NCBI GenBank assembly: GCA_045541115.1
Contig: JAZQIM010000010.1
Span: forward strand, 1 to 24,551
Direction of reading: 5' to 3'
Length of the DNA stretch: 24,551 nucleotides
Source of the DNA: Aphodoplasma sp045541115
GTDB lineage: Bacteria > Bacillota > Clostridia > UBA1381 > UMGS1253
Positions 1-8,220 of this stretch are shown piece after piece. Each line of letters opens with the position of its first letter. Within the stretch, counting starts at the first letter, position 1. The notes below the pieces were generated by a model. The model made no database searches. It was given only the letters and a program-made list of their open reading frames with translations, and was not told the DNA's origin. The translations under genes were made by a program, and so were the position numbers.

Positions 1-377
1 ATAATATTATTTTTAAGTATTGCTTAATTTTTATTTATTTGATATAATAAATAAGAAGAATTATACCTTCATAAAATCGCATTATACCATATGTTTTGTA
101 TTGTTTTTTGCTATATTTTTTTATATGTATTTATAAGCAAAATACATAAACACAATATATAGTTTTTGAGATTTTTTTATAGTGAATTTTAATTTTTTTA
201 GTCACATTTTTATCCACAATAAAAATTGTTAAAATTGTGCGGTTTTTATGGTTTTTATTATTCTTAAATATAGTTATCCACAATTGTTTATAACTATGTG
301 GATAAGTTTATAAATATTGTTATACACAACAGATAGTTTTTACATAAAATGTTATAATTTTTTAAGGAGTTTTAAAA
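1..377. other. Upstream half of oriC: AT-rich region with DnaA boxes
   Basis: This 377-base stretch before dnaA holds no convincing gene. Seen directly: exact DnaA boxes TTATCCACA at 210-218 and 274-282, an inverted exact copy TGTGGATAA at 297-305, and a one-mismatch copy TTATACACA at 320-328. The part before 200 is extremely AT-rich. It contains a promoter-like pair (TTGCTT at 20-25, 17 bases, TATAAT at 43-48) and a 9-base inverted repeat at 124-132/140-148, both of which could be chance in such composition. In Firmicutes, box clusters upstream of dnaA form one half of a bipartite origin and also allow DnaA to repress its own gene. That role is inferred here from position. Confidence 0.85.
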
Positions 378-1721
378 ATGCAAGACGTAACACAAATCTG
401 GGATAAAATATTAAAGCTTATAGAACCGGAAGTAACTGAAATAGCTTTTACTACCTGGTTTAAAGATATAAGACCGATTTCGGCTGATAATGAGTTTATT
501 ACTCTTTCAGTATCTAATGATCTTATTTTATCAAGTATAAAGCGCCGTTATTTTGACCTTATAAAAAATGCCGTAAGTGCAGTACTCGGCGACAAATATG
601 ACATAAACATTGTTATTGGCGATAACTATGACATAGTTAACAATCATTTAGAACATAATTATCATGCTTCTCAGGTAAATACAAATGATAATTTTTACAT
701 AAACCCGAGATATACATTTGAAACATTTGTCGTAGGAAATTCAAATCACTTTGCACACGCTGCGGCAGTTGCTGTTGCTGAAGCTCCGGCACAGACATAT
801 AACCCGCTATTTTTATATGGTGATTCCGGTCTTGGTAAAACGCATCTTATGCAGGCAATTGCAAACTATGCAAAAAAGATGAATCCCGATGCAAAAATAG
901 TTTATATTTCCTCGGAAAAATTTACAACAGAGCTTATTGCGGCGATTTCTACAAGAACAACGGAGCAATTTCGCTCAAGATACAGAAATGCCGATATTCT
1001 TTTGATAGACGATATACAGTTTCTTGCAGGAAAGGAAATGGCACAAGAAGAATTCTTCCACACATTTAATGAGCTTCACAATGCAAACAAGCAGATAGTA
1101 ATTACGAGTGACCGTTTGCCTAGAGAAATAAATACTCTTGAAGACAGACTTCGTACACGCTTTGAGTGGGGACTTATGGGCGACATAAAACCACCTGATT
1201 ATGAAACAAGAATTGCAATTCTTCAGAAAAAGGCAATGCAGGACAGCGTAGAAGTACCGTATGATGTATATTGTTATATGGCGGATTCCATAAAATCAAA
1301 TATTCGTGAGCTTGAAGGTGCTCTTACAAGAATTATATCATATTCAAAGATTACAGGAAGAAAAATTGATTTAGAGCTTGCTGAAGAAGCTTTATCAACC
1401 GTTATTGAACAAAAAGGCGTTATAAGAATAACAGCAAAATCTATAAATGAAACTGTTTCAAAGTATTATAACATTCCTATTGAAGATATAAAAGGAAAAA
1501 GAAAAACACAAGATATTGCCGATGCCCGTCAGGTTGCGATGTATCTTTGCAGAACACTTACCGACATGTCATTTGTAGTTATCGGTAAAGAATATGGCGG
1601 CAGACATTATACTACAGTAATGCATGCGGTAGATAATATCGAAGAAAGTATAAAAAATAATTCAGAAGTTGCACAGGCTGTTGAAACAATGACAAAACAA
1701 TTAAAAACTATTCTTAAATAG
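378..1721 (+). CDS. dnaA: Chromosomal replication initiator protein DnaA
   Basis: DnaA is the AAA+ ATPase that binds 9-base boxes at oriC, forms a filament, unwinds the origin and helps load the helicase. At 447 residues it has the normal family length. Visible features are the Walker A motif GDSGLGKT at residues 148-155, a Walker B segment ILLIDDIQFL near residue 210, and the C-terminal domain IV signature GGRHYTTVMHA near residue 410, which contacts the box. The N-terminal protein-interaction domain and a short Asn-rich linker (about 85-110) precede the ATPase. The start is supported by AAGGAG eight to nine bases upstream. It is the first gene of the initiation block and is flanked on both sides by DnaA boxes, which suggests autoregulation. 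Confidence 0.98.
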   Translation: MQDVTQIWDKILKLIEPEVTEIAFTTWFKDIRPISADNEFITLSVSNDLILSSIKRRYFDLIKNAVSAVLGDKYDINIVIGDNYDIVNNHLEHNYHASQVNTNDNFYINPRYTFETFVVGNSNHFAHAAAVAVAEAPAQTYNPLFLYGDSGLGKTHLMQAIANYAKKMNPDAKIVYISSEKFTTELIAAISTRTTEQFRSRYRNADILLIDDIQFLAGKEMAQEEFFHTFNELHNANKQIVITSDRLPREINTLEDRLRTRFEWGLMGDIKPPDYETRIAILQKKAMQDSVEVPYDVYCYMADSIKSNIRELEGALTRIISYSKITGRKIDLELAEEALSTVIEQKGVIRITAKSINETVSKYYNIPIEDIKGKRKTQDIADARQVAMYLCRTLTDMSFVVIGKEYGGRHYTTVMHAVDNIEESIKNNSEVAQAVETMTKQLKTILK

Positions 1722-1736
1722 TTATAAACATTTTTA

Positions 1737-1936
1737 TGTGGATATGTGATAAAGAATATGTGGATAGTTGTGTAAATGTGATTTGTGTGGATTATTAAAT
1801 GTATTTATCCTTAAGTTATTCTTATGTTTTTTTCGCATAGTAACAACTATTTTTAAACTTTTCCATATAATCCATATACACTACTAATACTACTTCTATA
1901 ATAATTATTATATTATTTTATTTTTATATAAAATTT
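1737..1936 (+). other. Downstream half of oriC: DnaA boxes, DnaA-trio and AT-rich unwinding element
   Basis: The dnaA-dnaN gap carries three inverted near-consensus boxes: TGTGGATAT (1737-1745), TGTGGATAG (1759-1767) and TGTGGATTA (1786-1794). Two contiguous degenerate 9-mers follow, TTTTCCATA (1859-1867) and TAATCCATA (1868-1876). Four bases later comes CTACTAATACTACTTCTA (1881-1898), whose complement read 3' to 5' is GAT GAT TAT GAT GAA GAT. After it runs a nearly pure A/T tract to about 1936. Boxes, then trinucleotides fitting 3'-[G/A]A[T/A]-5', then AT-rich DNA is the arrangement known from Bacillus subtilis, where DnaA moves from boxes onto single-stranded trios to open the helix. Use as the unwinding site is inferred from this match. 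Confidence 0.8.
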
Positions 1937-1958
1937 GATTTTAAAGGATTGATAAAAA

Positions 1959-3065
1959 ATGAAATTTATTTGTGACAAATCATCTTTAATAGAAGCTATA
2001 AATACAGTTCAAAAAGCAGTAAGCCCTAAATCAACTATGCCCATTTTGGAAGGAATACTTCTTGAATGTAATGATAATAAGGTTGTTTTAACGGGTAATG
2101 ATCTGGAAATCGGTATAAGATATGAAATTGAAGCAAGCATATCTGAGCCGGGAAGCATCGTACTTAATTCAAGAATGTTTGGTGACATAATAAGAAAGCT
2201 TCCTGATTCATCAGTTATGATAGAAACTGATGCAAACAATATTACAAATATTAAGTGCGTAAATGTAGATTTTAATATATCAGGTCTTCTTGCGACAGAA
2301 TTTCCAAAAATAAACGAAGTAGCAAGAGATAATTATATACAAATAGAAAGTAATAAATTAAAAAAGATGATAAAACAGACTATTTTTGCAGTATCAATCC
2401 GTGAAAATAAGCCTGTATTAACAGGAGCTTTGTTTGAAATAGAAAATTCTCGTTTCACGATGGTTGCAAGCGATGGTTACAGACTTGCAATAAGAAATGA
2501 AGAAATAAAAGATACAAACAATACTATAAATGCGATTGTTCCGGGAAAAACATTAAATGAGCTTTTGAAAATTATAAAAGATGATGAAAGCATTATTACA
2601 ATATATTTTGCAGATAAGCATGTTCTCTTTGAGTTTGATAACTTTATCGTAACATCAAGACTTCGTGACGGAGAATATATAAAATATAAATCTGCAATAC
2701 CAACGGAGTATAATATTGAGATAAATGCAAATGTTATGGATTTTTGTGATTCTATTGACAGAGCAGCACTTATTATAAATACGGAAACATCAAAAAGTCC
2801 TCTAAAGCTTGATATTAAAAATGATACTATAAAAATCAGCTGCAGCTCACATATGGGTAAAGTATCAGACATTATAAATGTTGATTCAAGCGGCGGAGAG
2901 CTTATAATAGGATTTAATCACAAGTATTTATGGGATGCATTTAAAAATTGTGAGGATGAAGAAGTAAAACTCAAGTTTATTTCTGAAAGATATCCTCTTA
3001 TTATAACACCGAATAAAGGCGAAGAATTTTTATATATGATACTTCCAATTATAATTCAGTCTTAA
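1959..3065 (+). CDS. dnaN: DNA polymerase III beta sliding clamp
   Basis: DnaN forms the ring-shaped dimer that tethers DNA polymerase III to DNA and recruits other replication and repair proteins. The 368-residue length fits three repeated clamp domains of roughly 120 residues each. The N-terminal pattern, with a conserved TMPILEGILLE segment at about 27-37, and the C-terminal segment ending in MILPI are typical of bacterial clamps. It follows dnaA after the origin gap in the standard order and is followed 18 bases later by the S4-domain gene. AAAGGA stands about ten bases before the ATG. No unusual features. Confidence 0.97.
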   Translation: MKFICDKSSLIEAINTVQKAVSPKSTMPILEGILLECNDNKVVLTGNDLEIGIRYEIEASISEPGSIVLNSRMFGDIIRKLPDSSVMIETDANNITNIKCVNVDFNISGLLATEFPKINEVARDNYIQIESNKLKKMIKQTIFAVSIRENKPVLTGALFEIENSRFTMVASDGYRLAIRNEEIKDTNNTINAIVPGKTLNELLKIIKDDESIITIYFADKHVLFEFDNFIVTSRLRDGEYIKYKSAIPTEYNIEINANVMDFCDSIDRAALIINTETSKSPLKLDIKNDTIKISCSSHMGKVSDIINVDSSGGELIIGFNHKYLWDAFKNCEDEEVKLKFISERYPLIITPNKGEEFLYMILPIIIQS

Positions 3066-3083
3066 TAAAAAGGAAAAGATAAT

Positions 3084-3308
3084 ATGGAAAAAATAAATAT
3101 TTCAATACAAACGGAATATATAAAACTTGACCAGTTATTAAAATATAGCGGTATAGCGGAAAGCGGCGCCGATGCAAAAGATATGATAATAGATGGGATA
3201 GTAAAATTTAATGACGAAGTATGCACTATGCGCGGAAAAAAAGTGCGCAGCGGCGACAAAGTCGAAATAGAGTTTGAAGATGAAAATGTTATAATAATGG
3301 TAGAGTAG
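3084..3308 (+). CDS. rlbA: S4-domain RNA-binding protein (RlbA/YaaA family)
   Basis: This 74-residue protein is a single S4 RNA-binding domain. The pattern IKLDQLLKYSGIAESGADAK followed by a short V..N.E....RG.K...GD segment is characteristic of the YaaA family found between dnaN and recF in Firmicutes. The B. subtilis homologue has been linked to large ribosomal subunit maturation and named RlbA; that function is transferred by homology and synteny. Its stop codon is separated by one base from the recF start, so the two are probably translationally coupled. An AAAGGAAAAG purine tract precedes the ATG. Confidence 0.9.
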   Translation: MEKINISIQTEYIKLDQLLKYSGIAESGADAKDMIIDGIVKFNDEVCTMRGKKVRSGDKVEIEFEDENVIIMVE

Positions 3309-3309
3309 T

Positions 3310-4407
3310 ATGTATATAAAAAATATAAAACTGAAGGATTTTCGAAATTATGAGTATGCCGACATAAGTTTTTCAAACGGCACAAACATAATTTACGGAA
3401 ATAATGCTCAGGGAAAAACGAATATACTTGAAGCAATATTTCTTTTTTGCACGGCGCGTTCTCACAGGCGCGCAACAGATAAAGACATAATTAGGCGCGG
3501 CGCAAATTTTGGTATTATCGATATAGATTTTTGTGATGATGTGCGTGATTATAAAGGAAAAATGAAAATTCTTGACGGCAAGAAGAAATTTGTAAGCATA
3601 AATATGGTAAACATTAAAAAAATAAGTCAGATTGCCGATTATATAAATGTTGTAATGTTTTCTCCTGAGGATCTGGCGATAATAAAAGATTCGCCATCTT
3701 TAAGACGCCGTTTTACAGATATGGCAATCAGCCAGATTTCGCCGGTTTATGTTTCGTTATTAAATGAATATTTAAAAATATTAAACCAGAGAAATAATCT
3801 TTTAAAGGAGATAAAACGCCTTTCAAAAGATAATGATACGCTTGAAGTTTGGGATAATTATCTTGTGGATTTATCTTGCAAGATAATTAAATACAGAAAA
3901 GAGTTTATAAAAAATCTTTTAGAATATGCAAAGAAAATCCATTATGAAATTTCAGGCGAGAAGCTTTCTATAAAATATGTTTCAAATTGCAGTGAAAACA
4001 TATATGAAGAGCAAAATTTAGAAAAAGATCTGTCTGAGAAAATAAAGAAAAACCGCAAGCGTGATATTGAAACGGGGACAAGCAATATAGGCTGTCACAG
4101 AGATGATTTTTATTTTTATATAAATGACCAGGACGTAAAAATATACGGCTCCCAAGGACAGCAAAGAAGTGTTATACTAAGTTTAAAGCTTGCACTTACG
4201 GAAATTATTAAAAATAAACGCGGAGCATATCCTGTGATTTTATTAGATGACATAATGAGTGAGCTTGATGAGTCTAGAAGAAAGTATCTTGCAGGAAAAA
4301 TCAAAGACAAGCAGGTAATAATCACATGCACAGATAAGGAGCAAAGCTCGCTTTATTCAGACGTAAAATATTTTTATGTATCCGGCGGAAAAATAACCGA
4401 GCAATAA
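3310..4407 (+). CDS. recF: DNA replication and repair protein RecF
   Basis: RecF is an SMC-like ATPase that, with RecO and RecR, loads RecA at gaps during recombinational repair. The 365-residue length is standard. The Walker A motif GNNAQGKT lies at residues 30-37. The ABC signature region GSQGQQRSVILSLKLA and the Walker B/D-loop segment VILLDDIMSELD lie in the C-terminal third. The ATG follows the stop of the preceding S4 gene by one base, with only a weak Shine-Dalgarno, implying coupling. RemB follows after 11 bases. Confidence 0.97.
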   Translation: MYIKNIKLKDFRNYEYADISFSNGTNIIYGNNAQGKTNILEAIFLFCTARSHRRATDKDIIRRGANFGIIDIDFCDDVRDYKGKMKILDGKKKFVSINMVNIKKISQIADYINVVMFSPEDLAIIKDSPSLRRRFTDMAISQISPVYVSLLNEYLKILNQRNNLLKEIKRLSKDNDTLEVWDNYLVDLSCKIIKYRKEFIKNLLEYAKKIHYEISGEKLSIKYVSNCSENIYEEQNLEKDLSEKIKKNRKRDIETGTSNIGCHRDDFYFYINDQDVKIYGSQGQQRSVILSLKLALTEIIKNKRGAYPVILLDDIMSELDESRRKYLAGKIKDKQVIITCTDKEQSSLYSDVKYFYVSGGKITEQ

Positions 4408-4418
4408 GAGGTGAAAAA

Positions 4419-4685
4419 ATGTATCTTCACTTAGGCTCCGATGTAGTAGTTTCGCAAAGCGAAATAGTAGCAATTTTTGACCTTGATACAACATCGGTTT
4501 CAAAAATAACGAGAGAATTTTTAAATACGTCGCAAAAAAACAGCCGTGTAATTGATGTAAGCAGTCACGATTTACCTAAAAGCTATGTTTTGTGCGCAAA
4601 AAAAGATAAATTTAATATTTATATTTCTCCATTGTCATCACAAACGCTATATAAACGTGCATCGGAAAAATTTAAAATATATTAA
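4419..4685 (+). CDS. remB: Extracellular matrix regulator RemB (DUF370)
   Basis: This 88-residue protein matches the DUF370 family: it begins MYLHLGSDVVV, has a central FDLDTTSVSKITREFL segment, then SYVLCAKKDKFNIYISPLSSQTLYKR. The homologue YaaB/RemB of B. subtilis sits at the same place between recF and gyrB and affects biofilm matrix gene expression, and its paralogue RemA is a DNA-binding protein. Function in this organism is inferred. GAGGTG precedes the ATG at optimal spacing, and the gene is 42 bases upstream of gyrB in the same direction. Confidence 0.9.
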   Translation: MYLHLGSDVVVSQSEIVAIFDLDTTSVSKITREFLNTSQKNSRVIDVSSHDLPKSYVLCAKKDKFNIYISPLSSQTLYKRASEKFKIY

Positions 4686-4727
4686 AATTATATAATTAAC
4701 CTTTGACGCGAAAGGAATTGTAGAAAA

Positions 4728-6641
4728 ATGATTGAGAACAACAATACAAATACTTATGATGAAAATCAAATACAAGTGCTTGAAGGTCTTGAAGCCGTTC
4801 GCAAACGTCCGGGTATGTACATTGGCTCGACGTCAATACGCGGTCTTCACCATCTCGTATATGAGATAGTTGACAATGCTATTGACGAAGCTCTTGCCGG
4901 CTTTTGTAAAAACATTACTGTTACAATAGAGAAAAATAATATTATAACAGTAACTGACGACGGTCGAGGTATTCCTGTCGGAATTCATCCTAAAATGGGA
5001 ATTTCTACGCTTGAAGTCGTATTTACAATTCTTCACGCAGGCGGTAAGTTCGGTGGCGGAGGATACAAGGTGTCGGGCGGATTGCACGGCGTTGGTTCAT
5101 CCGTTGTAAATGCGCTCTCCGAGTGGCTCGAAGTAGAAGTATCAACGGGCGAAGATGTATATTTCCAGCGCTTTGAACGCGGAAAGAGCTGTGGCAGCGC
5201 AAAAGTAATAGGAAAAACAGATAAAACAGGTACAAAGGTTACATTTTTAGCCGACGATACAGTTTTTGAAACGGTTGAATATGAATATGAAACTCTTCTC
5301 ACAAGATTAAGAGAGCAGGCATTCTTAAATGCCGGAATAAATATTGTATTTACTGATAACAGACCAGAAGAGCCTATCGTAAACACAATGCATTATGAAG
5401 GCGGTATACGCGAATTTGTTAAGCATGTAAATCGCAAAAAGGTTGCAATACATGACGATGTTATCTATTTTGAGGCACAAAAAAATGATGCGCAAGTCGA
5501 AATTGCAATGCAATATACCGATAATTACAATGAAAACCTCATAAGCTTTGCAAATAACATCAACACAACTGAAGGCGGTACACATGAAATAGGCTTTAAA
5601 GCAGCGCTTACAAGAGTATTTAATGATTATGCAAGAAAATATAACATACTAAAAGAAAAAGACCAGAATCTCTCCGGCGAAGACGTAAGAGAAGGTCTTA
5701 CGGCGATTATCAGCGTTAAGGTTGTTGAGGCACAGTTTGAAGGACAGACGAAAACAAAACTCGGCAATTCTGAAATAAGAGGACTTGTTGATAAGGCTGT
5801 GTGCGACAAATTTGCAGATTTTCTTGAAGAAAATCCGCCGGTAGCGAGAATGATACTCGAAAAATCACTTACGGCTGCTCGTGCACGTGAAGCTGCAAGA
5901 AAAGCACGTGAGGCGACAAGAAAATCAGGCTCACTTGGCGACACATCTCTTCTTGGTAAGCTTGCTCGTTGTTCGGGAGATGACCCGGAAAAGAACGAGA
6001 TATATATCGTAGAGGGTGACTCGGCAGGTGGCTCTGCAAAACAGGGCCGTGACAGAAGCTTCCAGGCGATACTTCCTTTGTGGGGTAAGATGTTAAATGT
6101 TGAAAAAGCCCGCATTGACAAGGTGTACGGCAACGAAAAGCTTTTGCCGATTATAATGTCACTCGGCACAGGTATTGGCGACGATTTCGATATTACAAAG
6201 CTTAAGTATCATAAGATTATAATAATGGCCGATGCCGATGTCGACGGTTCGCATATTCGTACGCTATTGCTGACGTTTTTCTTCAGACACATGCGCCCGC
6301 TTGTAGATGCAGGTCATATATACCTTGCACAGCCGCCGCTGTTTAAGGTTACAAAAGGTAAAACGATAAAATATGTATATAACGATGCAGACCTTACAAA
6401 AGTTACGGCAGAGCTTGGCGGAAAGTGCGACGTACAGCGCTATAAAGGTCTTGGTGAAATGACTGCGACACAGCTTTGGGAAACGACAATGAACCCTGAG
6501 ACGAGAACGATGCTTCGTGTAAATGTTGATGATGCCGTTTTGGCAGACGAGATGTTTACGGTGCTTATGGGCGATAATGTTGAGCCAAGACGTGAGTTTA
6601 TCGAGAAAAATGCAAGTCTTGTTACAAATCTTGATATCTAA
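4728..6641 (+). CDS. gyrB: DNA gyrase subunit B
   Basis: GyrB is the ATPase subunit of gyrase, which with GyrA introduces negative supercoils. The 637-residue length is normal for Gram-positive GyrB. The N-terminal GHKL ATPase shows EIVDNAIDEA, DDGRGIP and GGLHGVG. The C-terminal TOPRIM part has EGDSAGG at residues 429-435 and the metal-binding DADVDGSH at 502-509, and the protein ends in the usual basic/acidic tail. AAAGGA supports the ATG. It is the last gene of the origin block. gyrA, often the next gene in Firmicutes, is absent here, and a bidirectional terminator follows within ten bases. Confidence 0.98.
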   Translation: MIENNNTNTYDENQIQVLEGLEAVRKRPGMYIGSTSIRGLHHLVYEIVDNAIDEALAGFCKNITVTIEKNNIITVTDDGRGIPVGIHPKMGISTLEVVFTILHAGGKFGGGGYKVSGGLHGVGSSVVNALSEWLEVEVSTGEDVYFQRFERGKSCGSAKVIGKTDKTGTKVTFLADDTVFETVEYEYETLLTRLREQAFLNAGINIVFTDNRPEEPIVNTMHYEGGIREFVKHVNRKKVAIHDDVIYFEAQKNDAQVEIAMQYTDNYNENLISFANNINTTEGGTHEIGFKAALTRVFNDYARKYNILKEKDQNLSGEDVREGLTAIISVKVVEAQFEGQTKTKLGNSEIRGLVDKAVCDKFADFLEENPPVARMILEKSLTAARAREAARKAREATRKSGSLGDTSLLGKLARCSGDDPEKNEIYIVEGDSAGGSAKQGRDRSFQAILPLWGKMLNVEKARIDKVYGNEKLLPIIMSLGTGIGDDFDITKLKYHKIIIMADADVDGSHIRTLLLTFFFRHMRPLVDAGHIYLAQPPLFKVTKGKTIKYVYNDADLTKVTAELGGKCDVQRYKGLGEMTATQLWETTMNPETRTMLRVNVDDAVLADEMFTVLMGDNVEPRREFIEKNASLVTNLDI

Positions 6642-6646
6642 TTAAA

Positions 6647-6680
6647 GAAAACCCCCCACCATATATTAGGTGGGGGTTTC
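6647..6680. terminator. Bidirectional terminator between gyrB and tyrA
   Basis: A stem formed by CCCCCACC (within 6651-6660) and GGTGGGGG (6669-6676) with an 8-base AT loop is flanked by A-rich sequence on the left and TTTCTT on the right. It therefore works as an intrinsic terminator on either strand. It sits exactly between the convergent stop codons of gyrB and tyrA. Confidence 0.92.
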
Positions 6681-7517
6681 TTAATCAAAGTCAAGAGATT
6701 CTTTTAATTCTCTTCCGTTTTTAAGTAATTGCTTTAATTTAATTGCGTCATTATTTTCAATTGCGACTTTATATTCGATTAAATTATTTATAAGCTTGCT
6801 GATTTCAGATATGAGATTTTCCTTATTTTCTAAAAACAATTCTGTCCACATTGTTTCATTAAGGTATGCAACTCTTGTTAAATCCTTAAAGCTTCCTGCA
6901 GAAAGGCCCCTATGTTCTTGTGCCGTTTCGCTTTTTACATAAGCATTTGATAAAACGTGAGCAAGCTGAGATGTGTATGCAATAATTCTGTCGTGATCTT
7001 TTGGAGTCTTAAGAGTAATTTTCCCGAAACCCAGAGACAAAAAGAAATTTTTAATATTTGTTATGTCTTCAGTTTTTATATTATTATCGGGCGTTAAAAT
7101 CATGGAGGCGTTTGCAAAAATTTCTGCCTTTGAATATTTAAAGCCAATTTTCTCTATGCCTGCCATAGGATGTCCGCCAACAAATATAAAACCATTTTTT
7201 GTTGCAATTTCGCAAAGGCTGTCACATACTTTTTCTTTAACACCGCCACAGTCAATTATATATGCACCTTTTTTTATAAGGTGGGCGTATTTTTTAACTA
7301 CTTCGATACAGGAAGTTGGATATAAGGCTAAAATTATCATATCACACTCGCCAATATTTTTAGCTGTTAATTCTTCATTTATTGCTTCGATAATTTTTGC
7401 TTTTGTAACTGTTTTTTCATCAATATCCATTCCTAAAACGTAATGGTCTGTATTTAATCTGATTGCTTTTGCCATAGAGCCACCGATTAATCCCAGGCCT
7501 ATAATTCCTATTTTCAT
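6681..7517 (-). CDS. tyrA: Prephenate dehydrogenase (TyrA)
   Basis: This enzyme oxidatively decarboxylates prephenate to 4-hydroxyphenylpyruvate, the committed step towards tyrosine. The protein is 278 residues, a single-function form without a fused chorismate mutase or C-terminal ACT domain. The N-terminal Rossmann motif GLGLIG lies at residues 7-12, followed by an acidic residue after the second strand (MDIDE) for NAD binding. The GGHPMAGIEKIGF segment near residue 115 is the conserved substrate region. AAAGGA precedes the ATG. It is the second gene after the thioesterase (42-base gap), so both are downstream of the Tyr-rich leader and terminator at 8008-8187. That context strongly supports the tyrosine-branch assignment over arogenate dehydrogenase of other pathways. 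Confidence 0.93.
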   Translation of the reverse strand: MKIGIIGLGLIGGSMAKAIRLNTDHYVLGMDIDEKTVTKAKIIEAINEELTAKNIGECDMIILALYPTSCIEVVKKYAHLIKKGAYIIDCGGVKEKVCDSLCEIATKNGFIFVGGHPMAGIEKIGFKYSKAEIFANASMILTPDNNIKTEDITNIKNFFLSLGFGKITLKTPKDHDRIIAYTSQLAHVLSNAYVKSETAQEHRGLSAGSFKDLTRVAYLNETMWTELFLENKENLISEISKLINNLIEYKVAIENNDAIKLKQLLKNGRELKESLDFD

Positions 7518-7559
7518 TATGACTATCCTTTCTTATAATAATTTCCAACAAATTGCTAT

Positions 7560-7949
7560 TTAGTTTTTATGAAAAGCAATTGCAGTATATCCAGCTATTT
7601 TTATATCCATATCATCCTTGATTTCAACTGTGTAATGGCCCAGATTTCTGCCATCTTTATCGGTTTTACATGTTGCAATGAGCTTTGTGCCTTTTGTTGC
7701 CGAATAAAATCTGATATTGCTTTCTATGGCAACAGAGCGAACGCCGCCTAAATTTGATGCGACTGCGAAAGCAAAATCGGCAAGTGTAAATATTGCACCT
7801 CCCATAACCGAGCCATGAGCGTTTAACAGGTTATCGCTTATTTGCATTTCGCATATAACTTTTTTGCTGTCTGCCTCAACAATTTTACACCCCGCATTTG
7901 TGGCAAACCGGTCATTTTTATAAATTTCGCGCAATTCTTTAATCTCCAT
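7560..7949 (-). CDS. Hotdog-fold thioesterase, PaaI family
   Basis: The 129-residue protein has the hotdog thioesterase pattern NAHGSVMGGAIFTLADFAFAVASN at about 43-66, in which HG and the downstream acidic residue D are the conserved catalytic-site elements of the PaaI/YdiI group. A strand-rich C-terminal half follows (SNIRFYS...GKLIATC-like pattern). Members hydrolyse acyl-CoA thioesters, and PaaI itself acts on phenylacetyl-CoA derivatives. The substrate here cannot be read from sequence. It is the first structural gene after the aromatic leader attenuator and shares the transcript with tyrA, which makes an aromatic acyl-CoA an attractive but untested guess. AAAGGAAG supports the ATG. Confidence 0.85.
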   Translation of the reverse strand: MEIKELREIYKNDRFATNAGCKIVEADSKKVICEMQISDNLLNAHGSVMGGAIFTLADFAFAVASNLGGVRSVAIESNIRFYSATKGTKLIATCKTDKDGRNLGHYTVEIKDDMDIKIAGYTAIAFHKN

Positions 7950-8007
7950 TTTTTATTTTCTTCCTTTCAGTTTTGTACGCTTTGCTTAAAATAAGGCGTC
8001 ATATTAT

Positions 8008-8150
8008 TAAAAATAAAAAGTCCGCACAATTTTGATTTAAAATCAAATATCCGTGCGGACTATATCTTCACTTTGTAATTGCCATCAAGACGACGGCTAA
8101 CAAGCCATCGAGTTAACAGGATTTTTCAAAGGGAGAAAAACCGCACGGAT
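8008..8150 (-). promoter_or_regulatory. Transcription attenuator of the thioesterase-tyrA operon
   Basis: Three complementary RNA segments are seen on the - strand. A is ATCCGTGCGG (8150-8141, inside the leader peptide gene). B is CCGCACGGAT (8058-8049, extended by AGT to 8061). C is GTGCGGACT (8027-8019), followed by a U-rich tract (8018-8008). B:C gives a 9-base-pair stem whose interior also contains a near-perfect TTTGATTT/AAATCAAA palindrome, and this is a classic intrinsic terminator. A:B gives ten perfect pairs and excludes B:C. Between A and B a second alternative exists: X1 GATGGCT (8109-8103) or X3 GATGGC (8086-8081) can each pair with X2 AGCCGTC (8098-8092). The structure lies between a consensus promoter and the thioesterase start. 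No T-box motif is present. Confidence 0.85.
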
Positions 8151-8187
8151 GACTATAATAATATCGGTTGTAAAAAGTATTAAACAT
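8113..8187 (-). CDS. Aromatic-rich leader peptide of the tyrA operon
   Basis: A 24-codon reading frame begins MFNTFYNRYYY and ends at TAA (8115-8113). It has four Tyr codons (position 6 and the run 9-11) and four Phe codons (2, 5, 17, 20), so a third of the residues are aromatic. AAAGGAAA lies about 11 bases before the ATG. The frame starts about 27 bases after the predicted transcription start. The Tyr run ends four bases before antiterminator arm A, and the stop codon lies three bases before hairpin arm X1. A short Tyr-rich leader peptide ahead of mutually exclusive hairpins and a tyrosine biosynthesis gene matches the logic of ribosome-mediated attenuation known from pheL and trpL. The peptide itself probably has no function after release. 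It is not a recognised family. Confidence 0.82.
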   Translation of the reverse strand: MFNTFYNRYYYSHPCGFSPFEKSC

Positions 8188-8220
8188 ATGCGATTTTTCC
8201 TTTCTTTGTTATTATAAAAC

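Noticed and set aside
124..148. 9-base inverted repeat TATGTATTT/AAATACATA left of oriC
   Set aside because: Entirely within very AT-rich DNA with no U tract after it; it could be the end of an upstream unit but cannot be separated from chance.
5627..6169. A 180-residue - strand frame inside gyrB
   Set aside because: It is antisense to the conserved GyrB TOPRIM region, Ser-rich, and has no ribosome site; a shadow of the codon usage of gyrB.
8008..8187. T-box or metabolite riboswitch as the explanation for the tyrA leader
   Set aside because: The conserved T-box sequence and specifier-loop layout are not seen, and I recognise no riboswitch core. The in-frame Tyr-rich peptide with a ribosome site explains the structure better. 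A covariance-model search would settle this.
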